Source: Micromonospora sp. BL4
Lineage (GTDB): Bacteria > Actinomycetota > Actinomycetes > Mycobacteriales > Micromonosporaceae
Length of the DNA: 64,000 bases
Direction: 5' to 3'
Assembly: GCF_003667505.1 (NCBI RefSeq)
Contig: NZ_RCVJ01000154.1
Location: 1 to 64,000, forward strand
The notes beneath the pieces were generated by a model that saw nothing but the letters and a program-made list of their open reading frames with translations, was not told the DNA's origin and did no database searches. Below are positions 15,733 to 24,306 of this stretch, in pieces. Positions within the stretch are counted from its first letter, which is position 1. Every line of letters starts with the position of its first letter. Position numbers and translations under genes: made by a program.

Positions 15733-17904
15733 TTGAGCGACACCACCGACGTGACGTCGGATGTTTCCAACGTCGCTGGCGATGCCACCACCGCCGCTCC
15801 CGCCCGTCGTCGGCGCAGCGGCACCGGTCTGTCGGCGATGCTGCTGCCAGAGCTGCAGAGCCTGGCTGCGTCGCTCGGCATCTCCGGCACGGCTCGCATG
15901 CGTAAGGGCGAGCTGATCGCCGCGATCTCCGAGCGGCAGGGCGGCAACGCCGCCGGTACCCCTCGACCGCGGGCCGAGGTCGCGGCCGCGGCCGCTCCGA
16001 CGCGCGAGGAGGTGCGGGAGACCGTGGACCGTCCGGCGACGGAGGGACGCACTGACCAGGCGCCGGCCGAGCCGGCCGCCGAGACCGAGGGCCGGGGTCG
16101 TACCCGGCGCAGCCGGACCGCCACGGCGGAGGCGCGCGCCACTGAGGCGCGTACCGACGAGGCGGAGGCCGGCGAGCGGACCGACCGGAGCGAGAACCGC
16201 CGGGACCGGGCCGAGCGTCCGGAGCGCACCGAGCGTGCCGACCGGGGCGAGCGGGCCGAGCGCACCGAGCGTGCGGATCGGGCCGAGCGCACCGAGCGTG
16301 CGGATCGGGCCGAGCGCACTGACCGCACCGAGCGTGCCGATCGGGGCGAGCGTGCCGACCGGGGCGAGCGTGCCGAGCGCACCGACCGGGGCGAGCGTCC
16401 CGAGCGCACCGAGCGTGCGGAGCGGGGCGAGCGTGCCGAGCGGGGTGACCGTGTCGAGCGGGGCGAGCGCAACGACCGTGGCGAGCGTGCCGAGCGGGGC
16501 GAGCGCAACGATCGGTCGGAGCGTTCCGACCGTGGCGAGCGGGCCGAGCGCAACGAGCGTGGTGACCGCAACGACCGGGGCGACCGCAACGACCGCAACG
16601 ACCGTGGCCAGCGCGCCGAGCGGGACAACGACGACGATGACGGCGAGGGCGGCGGTCGGCGTGGCCGGCGCAGCCGCTTCCGGGACCGCCGGCGCGGCCG
16701 CGGCGAGCGCTCCGAGACCGGTGGCGACGCCGGTGGGCGCGAGCCGCAGGTCGGCGAGGACGACGTGCTCGTCCCGGTGGCCGGCATCATCGACGTGCTC
16801 GACAACTACGCCTTCGTGCGGACGACCGGCTACCTGGCCGGCCCGAACGACGTGTACGTCTCGATGTCCCAGATCAAGAAGTACGGCCTGCGCCGCGGTG
16901 ACGCGATCACCGGTGCGGTGCGTGCGGCCCGTGAGGGCGGCAACAGCGGCGATCAGCGGCGGGACAAGTACAACCCGCTGATGCGGCTGGACACGATCAA
17001 CGGCATGGAGCCGGAGGAGGCGCGGCGGCGGCCGGAGTTCTACAAGCTCACGCCGCTCTACCCGCAGGAGCGCCTGCGGCTGGAGACCGAGCCGCACATC
17101 CTGACGACCCGGGTCATCGACCTGGTCATGCCGATCGGCAAGGGCCAGCGCGCGCTCATCCAGTCGCCGCCGAAGGCCGGTAAGACGATGGTGCTCCAGG
17201 CGATCGCGAACGCGATCACCCGGAACAACCCGGAGTGCCACCTGATGGTGGTGCTGGTGGACGAGCGGCCTGAAGAGGTCACCGACATGCAGCGGTCGAT
17301 CAAGGGCGAGGTCATCGCGGCCACGTTCGACCGTCCGCCGCAGGACCACACCACGGTGGCCGAGCTGGCGATCGAGCGGGCGAAGCGCCTGGTCGAGCTG
17401 GGGCACGACGTGGTCGTGCTGCTGGACTCGGTGACCCGGCTCGGTCGGTCGTACAACCTGGCGGCGCCGGCCAGCGGCCGGATCATGTCGGGTGGTATCG
17501 ACTCCACCGCCCTCTACCCGCCGAAGCGCTTCCTCGGCGCGGCTCGCAACATCGAGAACGGCGGCTCGCTGACCATCATCGCCACCGCGCTGGTGGAGAC
17601 CGGGTCCATGGCGGACACGGTCATCTTCGAGGAGTTCAAGGGCACCGGCAACGCGGAGCTGAAGCTGGACCGGAAGATCGCCGACAAGCGGACCTTCCCG
17701 GCCATCGACATCAACCCGTCCGGCACCCGTAAGGAAGAGGTCCTGCTCGCGCCCGAAGAGCTGGCCATCATCCACAAGCTCCGGAAGGTGCTGCACTCGC
17801 TGGACTCGCAGGCCGCGATGGATCTGCTGCTGGACCGCCTCAAGCAGTCCCGCACCAACATCGAGTTCCTGATGCAGATCGCGAAGTCGACGCCGGGGGA
17901 GTAA
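15733..17904 (+). CDS. rho: Transcription termination factor Rho with long Arg-rich insertion
   Basis: 723 residues from TTG 15733, which follows an AAGGAA ribosome site, against 419 in E. coli. Order: N-terminal SAP-like Rho-N helix domain (residues ~30-70, with MRKGELIAAI), a charged linker, about 150 residues (148-297) of tripeptides of the type E/D-R-X, a basic patch, the cold-shock RNA-binding domain (about 345-425), and the RecA-like ATPase with Walker A SPPKAGKTM, Walker B VVVLLDSVTRL and the Q/R-loop region. Similar insertions occur in Rho of Micrococcus and Streptomyces and are thought to aid termination on GC-rich RNA. ATP-driven hexameric helicase. A hairpin follows. Confidence 0.96.
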   Translation: MSDTTDVTSDVSNVAGDATTAAPARRRRSGTGLSAMLLPELQSLAASLGISGTARMRKGELIAAISERQGGNAAGTPRPRAEVAAAAAPTREEVRETVDRPATEGRTDQAPAEPAAETEGRGRTRRSRTATAEARATEARTDEAEAGERTDRSENRRDRAERPERTERADRGERAERTERADRAERTERADRAERTDRTERADRGERADRGERAERTDRGERPERTERAERGERAERGDRVERGERNDRGERAERGERNDRSERSDRGERAERNERGDRNDRGDRNDRNDRGQRAERDNDDDDGEGGGRRGRRSRFRDRRRGRGERSETGGDAGGREPQVGEDDVLVPVAGIIDVLDNYAFVRTTGYLAGPNDVYVSMSQIKKYGLRRGDAITGAVRAAREGGNSGDQRRDKYNPLMRLDTINGMEPEEARRRPEFYKLTPLYPQERLRLETEPHILTTRVIDLVMPIGKGQRALIQSPPKAGKTMVLQAIANAITRNNPECHLMVVLVDERPEEVTDMQRSIKGEVIAATFDRPPQDHTTVAELAIERAKRLVELGHDVVVLLDSVTRLGRSYNLAAPASGRIMSGGIDSTALYPPKRFLGAARNIENGGSLTIIATALVETGSMADTVIFEEFKGTGNAELKLDRKIADKRTFPAIDINPSGTRKEEVLLAPEELAIIHKLRKVLHSLDSQAAMDLLLDRLKQSRTNIEFLMQIAKSTPGE
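16174..16624 (+). repeat. 9-bp-period repeat coding for the Rho E/D-R-X tract
   Basis: Codon triplets such as GAGCGTGCC, GAGCGCACC and GACCGGGGC repeat about 50 times within rho. A 27-bp block starting GAGCGCACCGAGCGTGCG is perfectly duplicated near 16258-16311. Such arrays are prone to length change. Confidence 0.8.
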
Positions 17905-17921
17905 CCACCCTCGGTTGACCA

Positions 17922-17958
17922 ACGAAGGGGCACGGCCACCGCGGCCGTGCCCCTTCGT
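17922..17958 (+). terminator. Terminator after rho
   Basis: ACGAAGGGGCACGGCC (17922-17937) pairs perfectly with 17943-17958 around a 5-nt loop, 17 bp past the rho stop. Confidence 0.88.
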
Positions 17959-18057
17959 CATGTCCATCGCCCCCTTTGCTCTGCATGGTTGAAGTTTTCC
18001 TTCGGTTCCGTCGGTGCATCTTGAAACTTCTATTCGCGATCCGGTTGACTGTCGTCC

Positions 18058-21000
18058 ATGCGTACCCGCAGACGATCCGCCCGCCGCACCGGCGTCCTGC
18101 TGCTGACGCCGCTGCTCATCCTGGTCGGTCCGGTGCCGGCGACAGCCGCCGCGCCGGCAGCCGCCCCCGTGGCCCCGTCCACCGTCGCCGAGGACGCGCC
18201 GCCCGCGTCGTCCCGGTCGGCCGGCTCGGTCAGTCTGGCCGCCGACCCGGCCACCGCGACCGCCGCGACCGCCGCCGCCGACGGCCTGGAGCCGGCCGGC
18301 GGCCTGGAGACCACGAAGGCCACCCGGCCGGTCGCGCCGGGCGTGCAACTCACCTCCTTCGACCGGTACGACGCCGAGGGCTGGCTGCGTGCCGACGCGC
18401 TCACCACCGACCTCGGCGGCGGGGCGACGGTCGACTACGTCAACTCCGGAGCCGTCAGCCGGGCCGAGCCGCTGCGGGGGGCGGTGGACCGCTCGCGCGC
18501 CGTCGCCGCGGTCAACGGTGACTTCTTCGACATCAACAACTCCGGCGCCGCCCAGGGCGTCGGCATCCGTGACGGCGAGCTGATCCAGTCGGCGGTCAGC
18601 GGTCACCGCAACGCGGTGGCGGTCACCGCGGACGGCCTCGGTCGAGTCATCGAGGTGAACTTCGACGGCACGGCCACGCTGCCCACCGGGCCGGTGCCGT
18701 TGACGCAGTTCAACAACATCGTGCAGGCCGACGGCATCGGCGCGTTCACCGAGCTCTGGGGGACGTACCCGCGCGAGCGGGCGGTCTCGGGCTCGGCCCG
18801 CGTCGTCGAGGTCGTCGTGACCGGTGGCCGCGTGGCCGCGGTGGCCGGCGGGGCCGGTAGCGGCCCGATCGTCGCCGGCAGCACCGTGCTGCTCGGCCGC
18901 GACGCCGGGGCGGACGCGTTGGCCGGGCTCCGCCCGGGTGACCCGGTGACGGTGGCCTGGCAGCCGAAGCCGTCCGACGGCAGCACCCTGCACGCGGCGG
19001 TCGGCGGTGGCAACGTGCTGGTCCGCGACGGGGTCGTGCAGAGCATCGCCGACCCGACGCTGGCGCCGCGCACGGCGGTCGGCTTCACCGCCGACGGTCG
19101 TAAAATGATCATGTTGACCGTGGATGGTCGGCAGGTCGACAGTCGCGGCGTCACCCAGACCGAGATGGGCCGGATGATGGCCGAACTGGGCGCCCACCAC
19201 GCGCTCAACCTGGACGGTGGTGGCTCGTCCACCCTGCTGGCCCGGGAGCCCGGCGCGCCGGCCGTGCAGGTCGAGAACGCGCCCTCGGACGGCAGCGAGC
19301 GGGCCGTGCCGAACGGCCTGGCCATCTACGCGCCGAAGGGCAGCGGCCGGCTCACCGGCTACTGGGTGGAGACTGCCAGCGACCCCACCGCCGCCCCCGG
19401 CATCTCACCGGTGCGCGGCGGCCGCCCCGACCGCGTCTTCCCCGGCCTCACCCGCACCCTAACCGCGGCCGGCTACGACGAGACGTACGGCCCGGCGGCC
19501 GGCGCACCGACCTGGCGCGTGACTCCGGCGGCACAGGGCCGGGTCGACCGTGACGGGGTGTTCCACGCCCGCGTGCCGGGGGCCAGCACGGTCACCGCGG
19601 CGCGCGGTCGGGCAACCGGCTCGCTGGGCCTCACGGTGCTCGGACCGCTGGCCCGAGTCGACTCCACAGTGGAACGGGTCGGGCTGACCGGTCGGGACGG
19701 CAACGCCCTCGTCGGTGTGGTCGGCTACGACGCCGAGGGCAACACCGCACCGATCGAGCCGGCCGACCTGACCCTCGACTACGACCGGGACCTGCTGCGG
19801 ATCACCCCCACCGACGACGGCAACCTCGCCGTCACCGCGCTGCGCGAGACCGGCTCCGGACTGGTCACCGTCCACGTCGGACGCCACACCACCGTCCTGC
19901 CGGTCACCGTCGGACTGACCGACGTTCCGGTGGCCGGCTTCGACGACGCCGCGTCCTGGCGGTTCAGCCAGGCCCGGGCCAGCGGCTCGGTCGCGCCCGC
20001 GCCGGGCCACACCGGCACGGGCCTGCGGATGTCGTACGACTTCAGCCAGTCCACCGGCACCCGGGCCGCGTACGCGGACCCGCCGGCCTGGATCGAGGTG
20101 CCCGGTCAGCCGCAGGCGTTCGGCATGTGGATCCACGGCAACGGCACCGGGGAGTGGCCCAGCCTGCACCTGCACGACGCCCAGGACACCCAGCACGTGC
20201 TGCGCGGTCCGCTGATCACCTGGACCGGCTGGCGGTACGTGGAGTTCGCGGTGCCGGCGGGGGTGCAGTACCCGGTGCGTGTCCGCCGGTTCTACGTGGC
20301 CGAGACCAACGCCGCCGCGCAGTACACCAGCGAGGTCATCATCGACGACCTGGTGGCGAAGGTGCCGCCCACGGTCGACGTGCCGCCGGTGGCGCCGCGT
20401 ACCGATCGGGTCGTGGTCCGCGACGGCACCGTGGACGGCGCACCCTGGCGGTTCGCGGTGCTGTCCGACGCCCAGTTCGTCGCCGCCGACCCGGACAGCG
20501 ACCTGGTCGCCCAGGCCCGGCGGACGCTGCGCGAGGTGAAGGCGGCCCGGCCGGACTTCCTGCTGATCAACGGGGACCTCGTGGACACCGCGTACCCGGC
20601 CGACTTCGCGCTGGCGAAGCGGATCCTCGACGAGGAGCTGGGCGACGCGCTGCCCTGGTACTACGTGCCCGGCAACCACGAGATCATGGGCGCCCCGATC
20701 AGCAACTTCCAGGCCGTGTTCGGCGCGACCTCGCGGGTGTTCGACCACGCCGGCACCCGGTTCGTCACGCTGAACTCGTCCACCGGGACGCTGCGCGGCG
20801 GAGGCTTCGACCAGGTGCGGATGCTGCGCGAGACGCTGGACGCGGCGGCCGCCGACCGGCGGGTCGGGTCGGTGGTCGTCCTGCACCATCACCCGCCGCG
20901 CGACCCCAGCCCGGCGCAGGCCAGCCAGCTCGGTGACCGCAAGGAGGCGGCGCTGCTGGAGCAGTGGCTGGCCGACTTCCAGCACCGCACCGGCAAGGGC

Positions 21001-21537
21001 GCGCTGTTCGTGGGCGGGCACGTCGGCACGTTCCACGCCGACCGGGTCGACGGGGTGCCGTACGTCATCAACGGCAACTCGGGCAAGACGCCGTCCACCC
21101 CGGCGGACCAGGGCGGCTTCACCGGCTGGACGGAGTTCGGCGTGGACCCGGTCACCCGGGCCGAGGCCGAACGTGCCCGGCGCGACCCGCTCGCCGAGGG
21201 GCCGCGCTGGGTGGACGCGGAGTTCCACGCGCACGTGGACCAGCTCGCGGTGAACGCCCCGCCCAGCGTCGCGGTCGGCGTCCCGGCGTCGGTCACCGCC
21301 ACGCTGACCCAGCCGGGTGGGCGTACCGTCCCGGTGGCCGCCCCGGTCAGCGCGGACTGGTCCGCCTCGCCGGGGGTGCACATCGGCGCCGCGGCCGGAG
21401 TCCGCCCGTGGCACACCGCCCGCTTCGACCCGGCCACCGGCACCCTGACCGCGCTGCGCCCCGGCGCCCCCGTCCGCCTGACCGTCACCGTCAACAACCT
21501 TCGCGCCGAAGCCACCGTCAAGCTGACGGCCCGCTGA
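18058..21537 (+). CDS. Secreted phosphodiester glycosidase plus metallophosphoesterase
   Basis: 1159 residues. A signal peptide (1-31: RRR, hydrophobic core, ATAAA), then a phosphodiester glycosidase/NAGPA domain (about 80-425) with VNGDFFDINN, GHRNAVAVT and LNLDGGGSSTLL. Next come Ig-like modules (about 430-625), a beta-sandwich stretch (about 630-780), and a calcineurin-like metallophosphoesterase (about 795-1040) with the metal motifs SDAQ, NGDLVD, GNHE and HHHP plus GGHVG. A final Ig-like domain ends the protein. It likely acts outside the cell on phosphodiester-linked sugars or teichoic-acid-type polymers; both activities are inferred from domains. It interrupts the usual rho-rpmE neighbourhood. 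Confidence 0.85.
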   Translation: MRTRRRSARRTGVLLLTPLLILVGPVPATAAAPAAAPVAPSTVAEDAPPASSRSAGSVSLAADPATATAATAAADGLEPAGGLETTKATRPVAPGVQLTSFDRYDAEGWLRADALTTDLGGGATVDYVNSGAVSRAEPLRGAVDRSRAVAAVNGDFFDINNSGAAQGVGIRDGELIQSAVSGHRNAVAVTADGLGRVIEVNFDGTATLPTGPVPLTQFNNIVQADGIGAFTELWGTYPRERAVSGSARVVEVVVTGGRVAAVAGGAGSGPIVAGSTVLLGRDAGADALAGLRPGDPVTVAWQPKPSDGSTLHAAVGGGNVLVRDGVVQSIADPTLAPRTAVGFTADGRKMIMLTVDGRQVDSRGVTQTEMGRMMAELGAHHALNLDGGGSSTLLAREPGAPAVQVENAPSDGSERAVPNGLAIYAPKGSGRLTGYWVETASDPTAAPGISPVRGGRPDRVFPGLTRTLTAAGYDETYGPAAGAPTWRVTPAAQGRVDRDGVFHARVPGASTVTAARGRATGSLGLTVLGPLARVDSTVERVGLTGRDGNALVGVVGYDAEGNTAPIEPADLTLDYDRDLLRITPTDDGNLAVTALRETGSGLVTVHVGRHTTVLPVTVGLTDVPVAGFDDAASWRFSQARASGSVAPAPGHTGTGLRMSYDFSQSTGTRAAYADPPAWIEVPGQPQAFGMWIHGNGTGEWPSLHLHDAQDTQHVLRGPLITWTGWRYVEFAVPAGVQYPVRVRRFYVAETNAAAQYTSEVIIDDLVAKVPPTVDVPPVAPRTDRVVVRDGTVDGAPWRFAVLSDAQFVAADPDSDLVAQARRTLREVKAARPDFLLINGDLVDTAYPADFALAKRILDEELGDALPWYYVPGNHEIMGAPISNFQAVFGATSRVFDHAGTRFVTLNSSTGTLRGGGFDQVRMLRETLDAAAADRRVGSVVVLHHHPPRDPSPAQASQLGDRKEAALLEQWLADFQHRTGKGALFVGGHVGTFHADRVDGVPYVINGNSGKTPSTPADQGGFTGWTEFGVDPVTRAEAERARRDPLAEGPRWVDAEFHAHVDQLAVNAPPSVAVGVPASVTATLTQPGGRTVPVAAPVSADWSASPGVHIGAAAGVRPWHTARFDPATGTLTALRPGAPVRLTVTVNNLRAEATVKLTAR

Positions 21538-21547
21538 GGGCTGGGAA

Positions 21548-21585
21548 GGGCCCCTTCCTGTCGCCTCCCGCGCAGGAAGGGGCCC
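21548..21585. terminator. Bidirectional terminator between convergent genes
   Basis: GGGCCCCTTCCTG (21548-21560) pairs perfectly with CAGGAAGGGGCCC (21573-21585). It lies 10 bp after the glycosidase stop and 6 bp from the stop of the convergent kinase gene. Confidence 0.88.
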
Positions 21586-21590
21586 GCCTT

Positions 21591-22487
21591 TCAGAAGTCG
21601 CCGTCGGCCACCTGGAAGACGGTGAGGCCGAGGGCCCGCCACATCTGGACCACCTGGGCGCGGTCGTCGAACACACCGACCACCCGGTAGCGGTCCCGGA
21701 TCTCCCGCTCGTAGATCTCCCGCTTGACGACGGAGTCCTTGCGGGAGTCGCCCACCGCGCGTAGGTGCAGGCCGAGGTAGGGCACCCGGACGTGTCGGGC
21801 CAGCCACGTCTCGGTGGCCGCCCGCGCCGAGGCGTCCCGCCCGGAGCAGAAGACCACCCCGTACCCGGCGGCGTGCATGGCCCGGACCGCCGCGATCACC
21901 GCCGGGTTCGGCTGGTCCTCGCCCACCCTGGTCATGTCGTACGGGCTGCGCGAGACGGCCAGCGCGACGGTGCCGTCGATGTCCACCAGGACGATCTCCG
22001 GTGGTTCGGTCGACGGCGGGCGCACGGTGGCGGGTCGTCCGGTGCGGGCCTGTGGCACCGGCAGCGGCAGCGTCCGCCCCTCCAGGTAGCGCTCGTGCAG
22101 CCGGCGGATCACGTCCGCGCCGACCCGGTCGGCCTCCGGGCGGGCGGCGTCGCGGCGCAGGCACTCGGCCAGTGGCACGTCGGTGAAGTCGTGCACCTCG
22201 AACTCGGCGCCGTACCGGGCGGCCAGGTCGGCCCAGTCCCGCAGGGTTCGCGAGCGCAGGTTGGTGTCGTCCACGCAGACGTCCGCCCGGGTCCGCAGCA
22301 GCGCCTCGACCTGCGCCCGCTGGACGGTGGTCACCTGCGCCTCGGCCCACTGGGTGAAGAGCCGCTCGCCGTGCAGCATCCGGCGCAGGTCGTCACGGTT
22401 GACCCGGACCACGGACGGCTGGAGGGTCCGGGCGAAGGTCGTCTTGCCGGACGCCGGCAGGCCCCGGGTGGCGATCAGGCGGGTCAT
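21591..22487 (-). CDS. T4-type polynucleotide 5'-kinase/3'-phosphatase
   Basis: 298 residues from the ATG at 22487, which has a GGAGGGGA ribosome site; the longer frame to 22529 lacks one. It matches phage T4 Pnkp (301 residues) end to end. Kinase domain: P-loop GLPASGKTT (about 9-17), catalytic NRDDLRR, and DDTNLRSRTLR. HAD phosphatase domain: VDIDGTVA (about 164-171), CSGRD, DSRKDSVVKREIY, DDRAQVVQMWR and the terminal QVADGDF. It should phosphorylate 5'-OH ends and remove 3'-phosphates of cleaved RNA or DNA. No ligase gene is nearby. Gene convergent with the glycosidase and divergent from rpmE. Confidence 0.9.
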   Translation of the reverse strand: MTRLIATRGLPASGKTTFARTLQPSVVRVNRDDLRRMLHGERLFTQWAEAQVTTVQRAQVEALLRTRADVCVDDTNLRSRTLRDWADLAARYGAEFEVHDFTDVPLAECLRRDAARPEADRVGADVIRRLHERYLEGRTLPLPVPQARTGRPATVRPPSTEPPEIVLVDIDGTVALAVSRSPYDMTRVGEDQPNPAVIAAVRAMHAAGYGVVFCSGRDASARAATETWLARHVRVPYLGLHLRAVGDSRKDSVVKREIYEREIRDRYRVVGVFDDRAQVVQMWRALGLTVFQVADGDF

Positions 22488-22762
22488 CGGCTCCCCTCCG
22501 GCTGGGCGGGCGTACCCCCGGCGGGGCACTCGGCGGCGTCCCGCCGGGTGGGTGAATGCCCGGCCGGACGCCGGGAATGCGGACGGGGAGGCACGTGTTG
22601 ACGATGCCGGACGAGGTGTGCGGCCCGATTACCGGGTCGGCTCAGGCCCATGGCACACTGGTCAATCGGCCACCGGTTCCGGTTCACGCCCGAGCCCGTC
22701 GCGCACGGCGCGACGGGCGGTGACGGCGACCCGGCGACCACCAACGAGAGGACCGAGGCGAG

Positions 22763-22987
22763 ATGAAGGCAAACATCCACCCGGAGTACGTGACCACCGA
22801 GGTCAGCTGCTCCTGTGGCAACACGTTCACGACCCGCAGCACCGCCAAGGGCGGGGCGATCCACGTCGAGACCTGCAGCGCCTGCCACCCGTTCTACACC
22901 GGTAAGCAGCGCGTTCTCGACACCGCCGGCCGGGTCGCGAAGTTCCAGCAGAAGTACGCCAAGGTTCAGGCCAAGAAGGCCAAGTAG
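22763..22987 (+). CDS. rpmE: 50S ribosomal protein L31 (zinc-binding form)
   Basis: 74 residues. The CSCG and CSAC pairs (residues 14-16 and 35-38) mark the Zn-binding C+ type of L31 rather than the zinc-free paralogue used under zinc limitation. KANIHPEY and HPFYTGKQR are family signatures. Ribosome site GAGGACCGAGGCGAG upstream. Followed by its own terminator, then prfA. Confidence 0.97.
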   Translation: MKANIHPEYVTTEVSCSCGNTFTTRSTAKGGAIHVETCSACHPFYTGKQRVLDTAGRVAKFQQKYAKVQAKKAK

Positions 22988-22997
22988 TTCCTCGTTC

Positions 22998-23034
22998 GGC
23001 GCCCGCGTCCGGTTTTCCGCCGGACGCGGGCGCC
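22998..23034 (+). terminator. Terminator after rpmE
   Basis: GGCGCCCGCGTCCGG (22998-23012) pairs perfectly with 23020-23034 around a 7-nt loop containing TTTT. Confidence 0.85.
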
Positions 23035-23122
23035 GTCCGCATTCCGCCCTGTTTTCCCGCCCGGCGACCGGCACCTCGGTCCGGCCCGGCCGGCGCCGCA
23101 CCCTCGAAGGAGCATCCGCAGC

Positions 23123-24211
23123 ATGAGCAGCGAGCGTCTGGCCGGCCTCCTCGACGAGTACGCGGAGCTGGAGAAGCGGCTGGCCGATCCGGCCATCCAC
23201 GCCGACCAGGCGACCGCGCGGCGGGTCGGCCGCCGGTACGCCGAGCTGGTGCCGCTGCACAAGGCTGCCGGCGAGCTGGAGCAGGCGCGTGCCGACCTAG
23301 CGGCTGCCCGTGAGCTGGCTGCCGAGGATCCCTCCTTCGCCGCCGAGACCGAGGCGATCGCGGCGTCCCTGCCGGTCCTGGAGGAGCGGCTCGCCGAGCT
23401 GCTCATCCCGCGTGACCCGCACGACGCCAAGGACGTGATCGTCGAGATCAAGGCCGGTGAGGGCGGCGAGGAGTCGGCGCTGTTCGCCGGCGACCTGCTG
23501 CGGATGTACAGCCGGTACGCCGAGCGCCACGGCTGGATCACCGAGGTGATCGACGCGCAGGACTCCGACCTGGGCGGCGTCAAGGACGTCTCGCTGTCGA
23601 TCAAGACCAAGGGCGTCCCGGAGGGCGGCAACGGCGTCTGGTCGCGGCTCAAGTGGGAGGGCGGCGTGCACCGGGTGCAGCGCGTCCCGGTCACCGAGTC
23701 GCAGGGTCGGATCCACACCAGCGCCGCCGGGGTGCTGGTGCTGCCGGAGGCCGAGGACGTCGACGTCACCATCGACCAGAACGACCTGCGTATCGACGTG
23801 TTCCGCTCGTCCGGCCCGGGCGGCCAGTCGGTGAACACCACCGACTCGGCGGTGCGGATCACCCACCTGCCGACCGGCATCGTCGTCTCCTGCCAGAACG
23901 AGAAGTCCCAGTTGCAGAACCGGGAGCAGGCGATGCGGATCCTGCGGGCCCGGTTGCTCGCCGCCGCCCAGGAGCAGGCCGACGCCGCCGCATCGGACGC
24001 CCGGAAGGCGCAGGTGCGTACGGTGGACCGCTCGGAGCGGATCCGCACCTACAACTTCCCGCAGAACCGGATCACCGACCACCGGATCGGCTACACCGCG
24101 TACAACCTGGATCTGGCTCTGGCCGGCGAGCTGGACGGGGTGCTGGACGCCCTGACCGAGGCCGACCGCGCCGCCCGGCTGGCCGGCGACACCGAGCTGA
24201 CCCGCCGCTGA
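23123..24211 (+). CDS. prfA: Peptide chain release factor 1
   Basis: 362 residues. Reads UAA/UAG and triggers peptide release on the ribosome. The codon-recognition tripeptide is PVT (in [10 protein letters not shown]), the RF1 type, and the catalytic GGQ lies in [15 protein letters not shown] (about residue 236). Coiled-coil N-terminal domain 1-110. ATG preceded by GAAGGAG. Its GGQ glutamine is the substrate of PrmC, encoded 1.7 kb downstream beyond a divergent gene. Confidence 0.97.
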   Translation: MSSERLAGLLDEYAELEKRLADPAIHADQATARRVGRRYAELVPLHKAAGELEQARADLAAARELAAEDPSFAAETEAIAASLPVLEERLAELLIPRDPHDAKDVIVEIKAGEGGEESALFAGDLLRMYSRYAERHGWITEVIDAQDSDLGGVKDVSLSIKTKGVPEGGNGVWSRLKWEGGVHRVQRVPVTESQGRIHTSAAGVLVLPEAEDVDVTIDQNDLRIDVFRSSGPGGQSVNTTDSAVRITHLPTGIVVSCQNEKSQLQNREQAMRILRARLLAAAQEQADAAASDARKAQVRTVDRSERIRTYNFPQNRITDHRIGYTAYNLDLALAGELDGVLDALTEADRAARLAGDTELTRR

Positions 24212-24306
24212 CCGCAGCGCAGCAACTGACGCAGCGCCGCCGTTGACCGCAGCGCCGGCAGTCGGCGCGCGGTGCCGGCGGGCGGCGCCGACCCGTGTTC
24301 GGGCGG

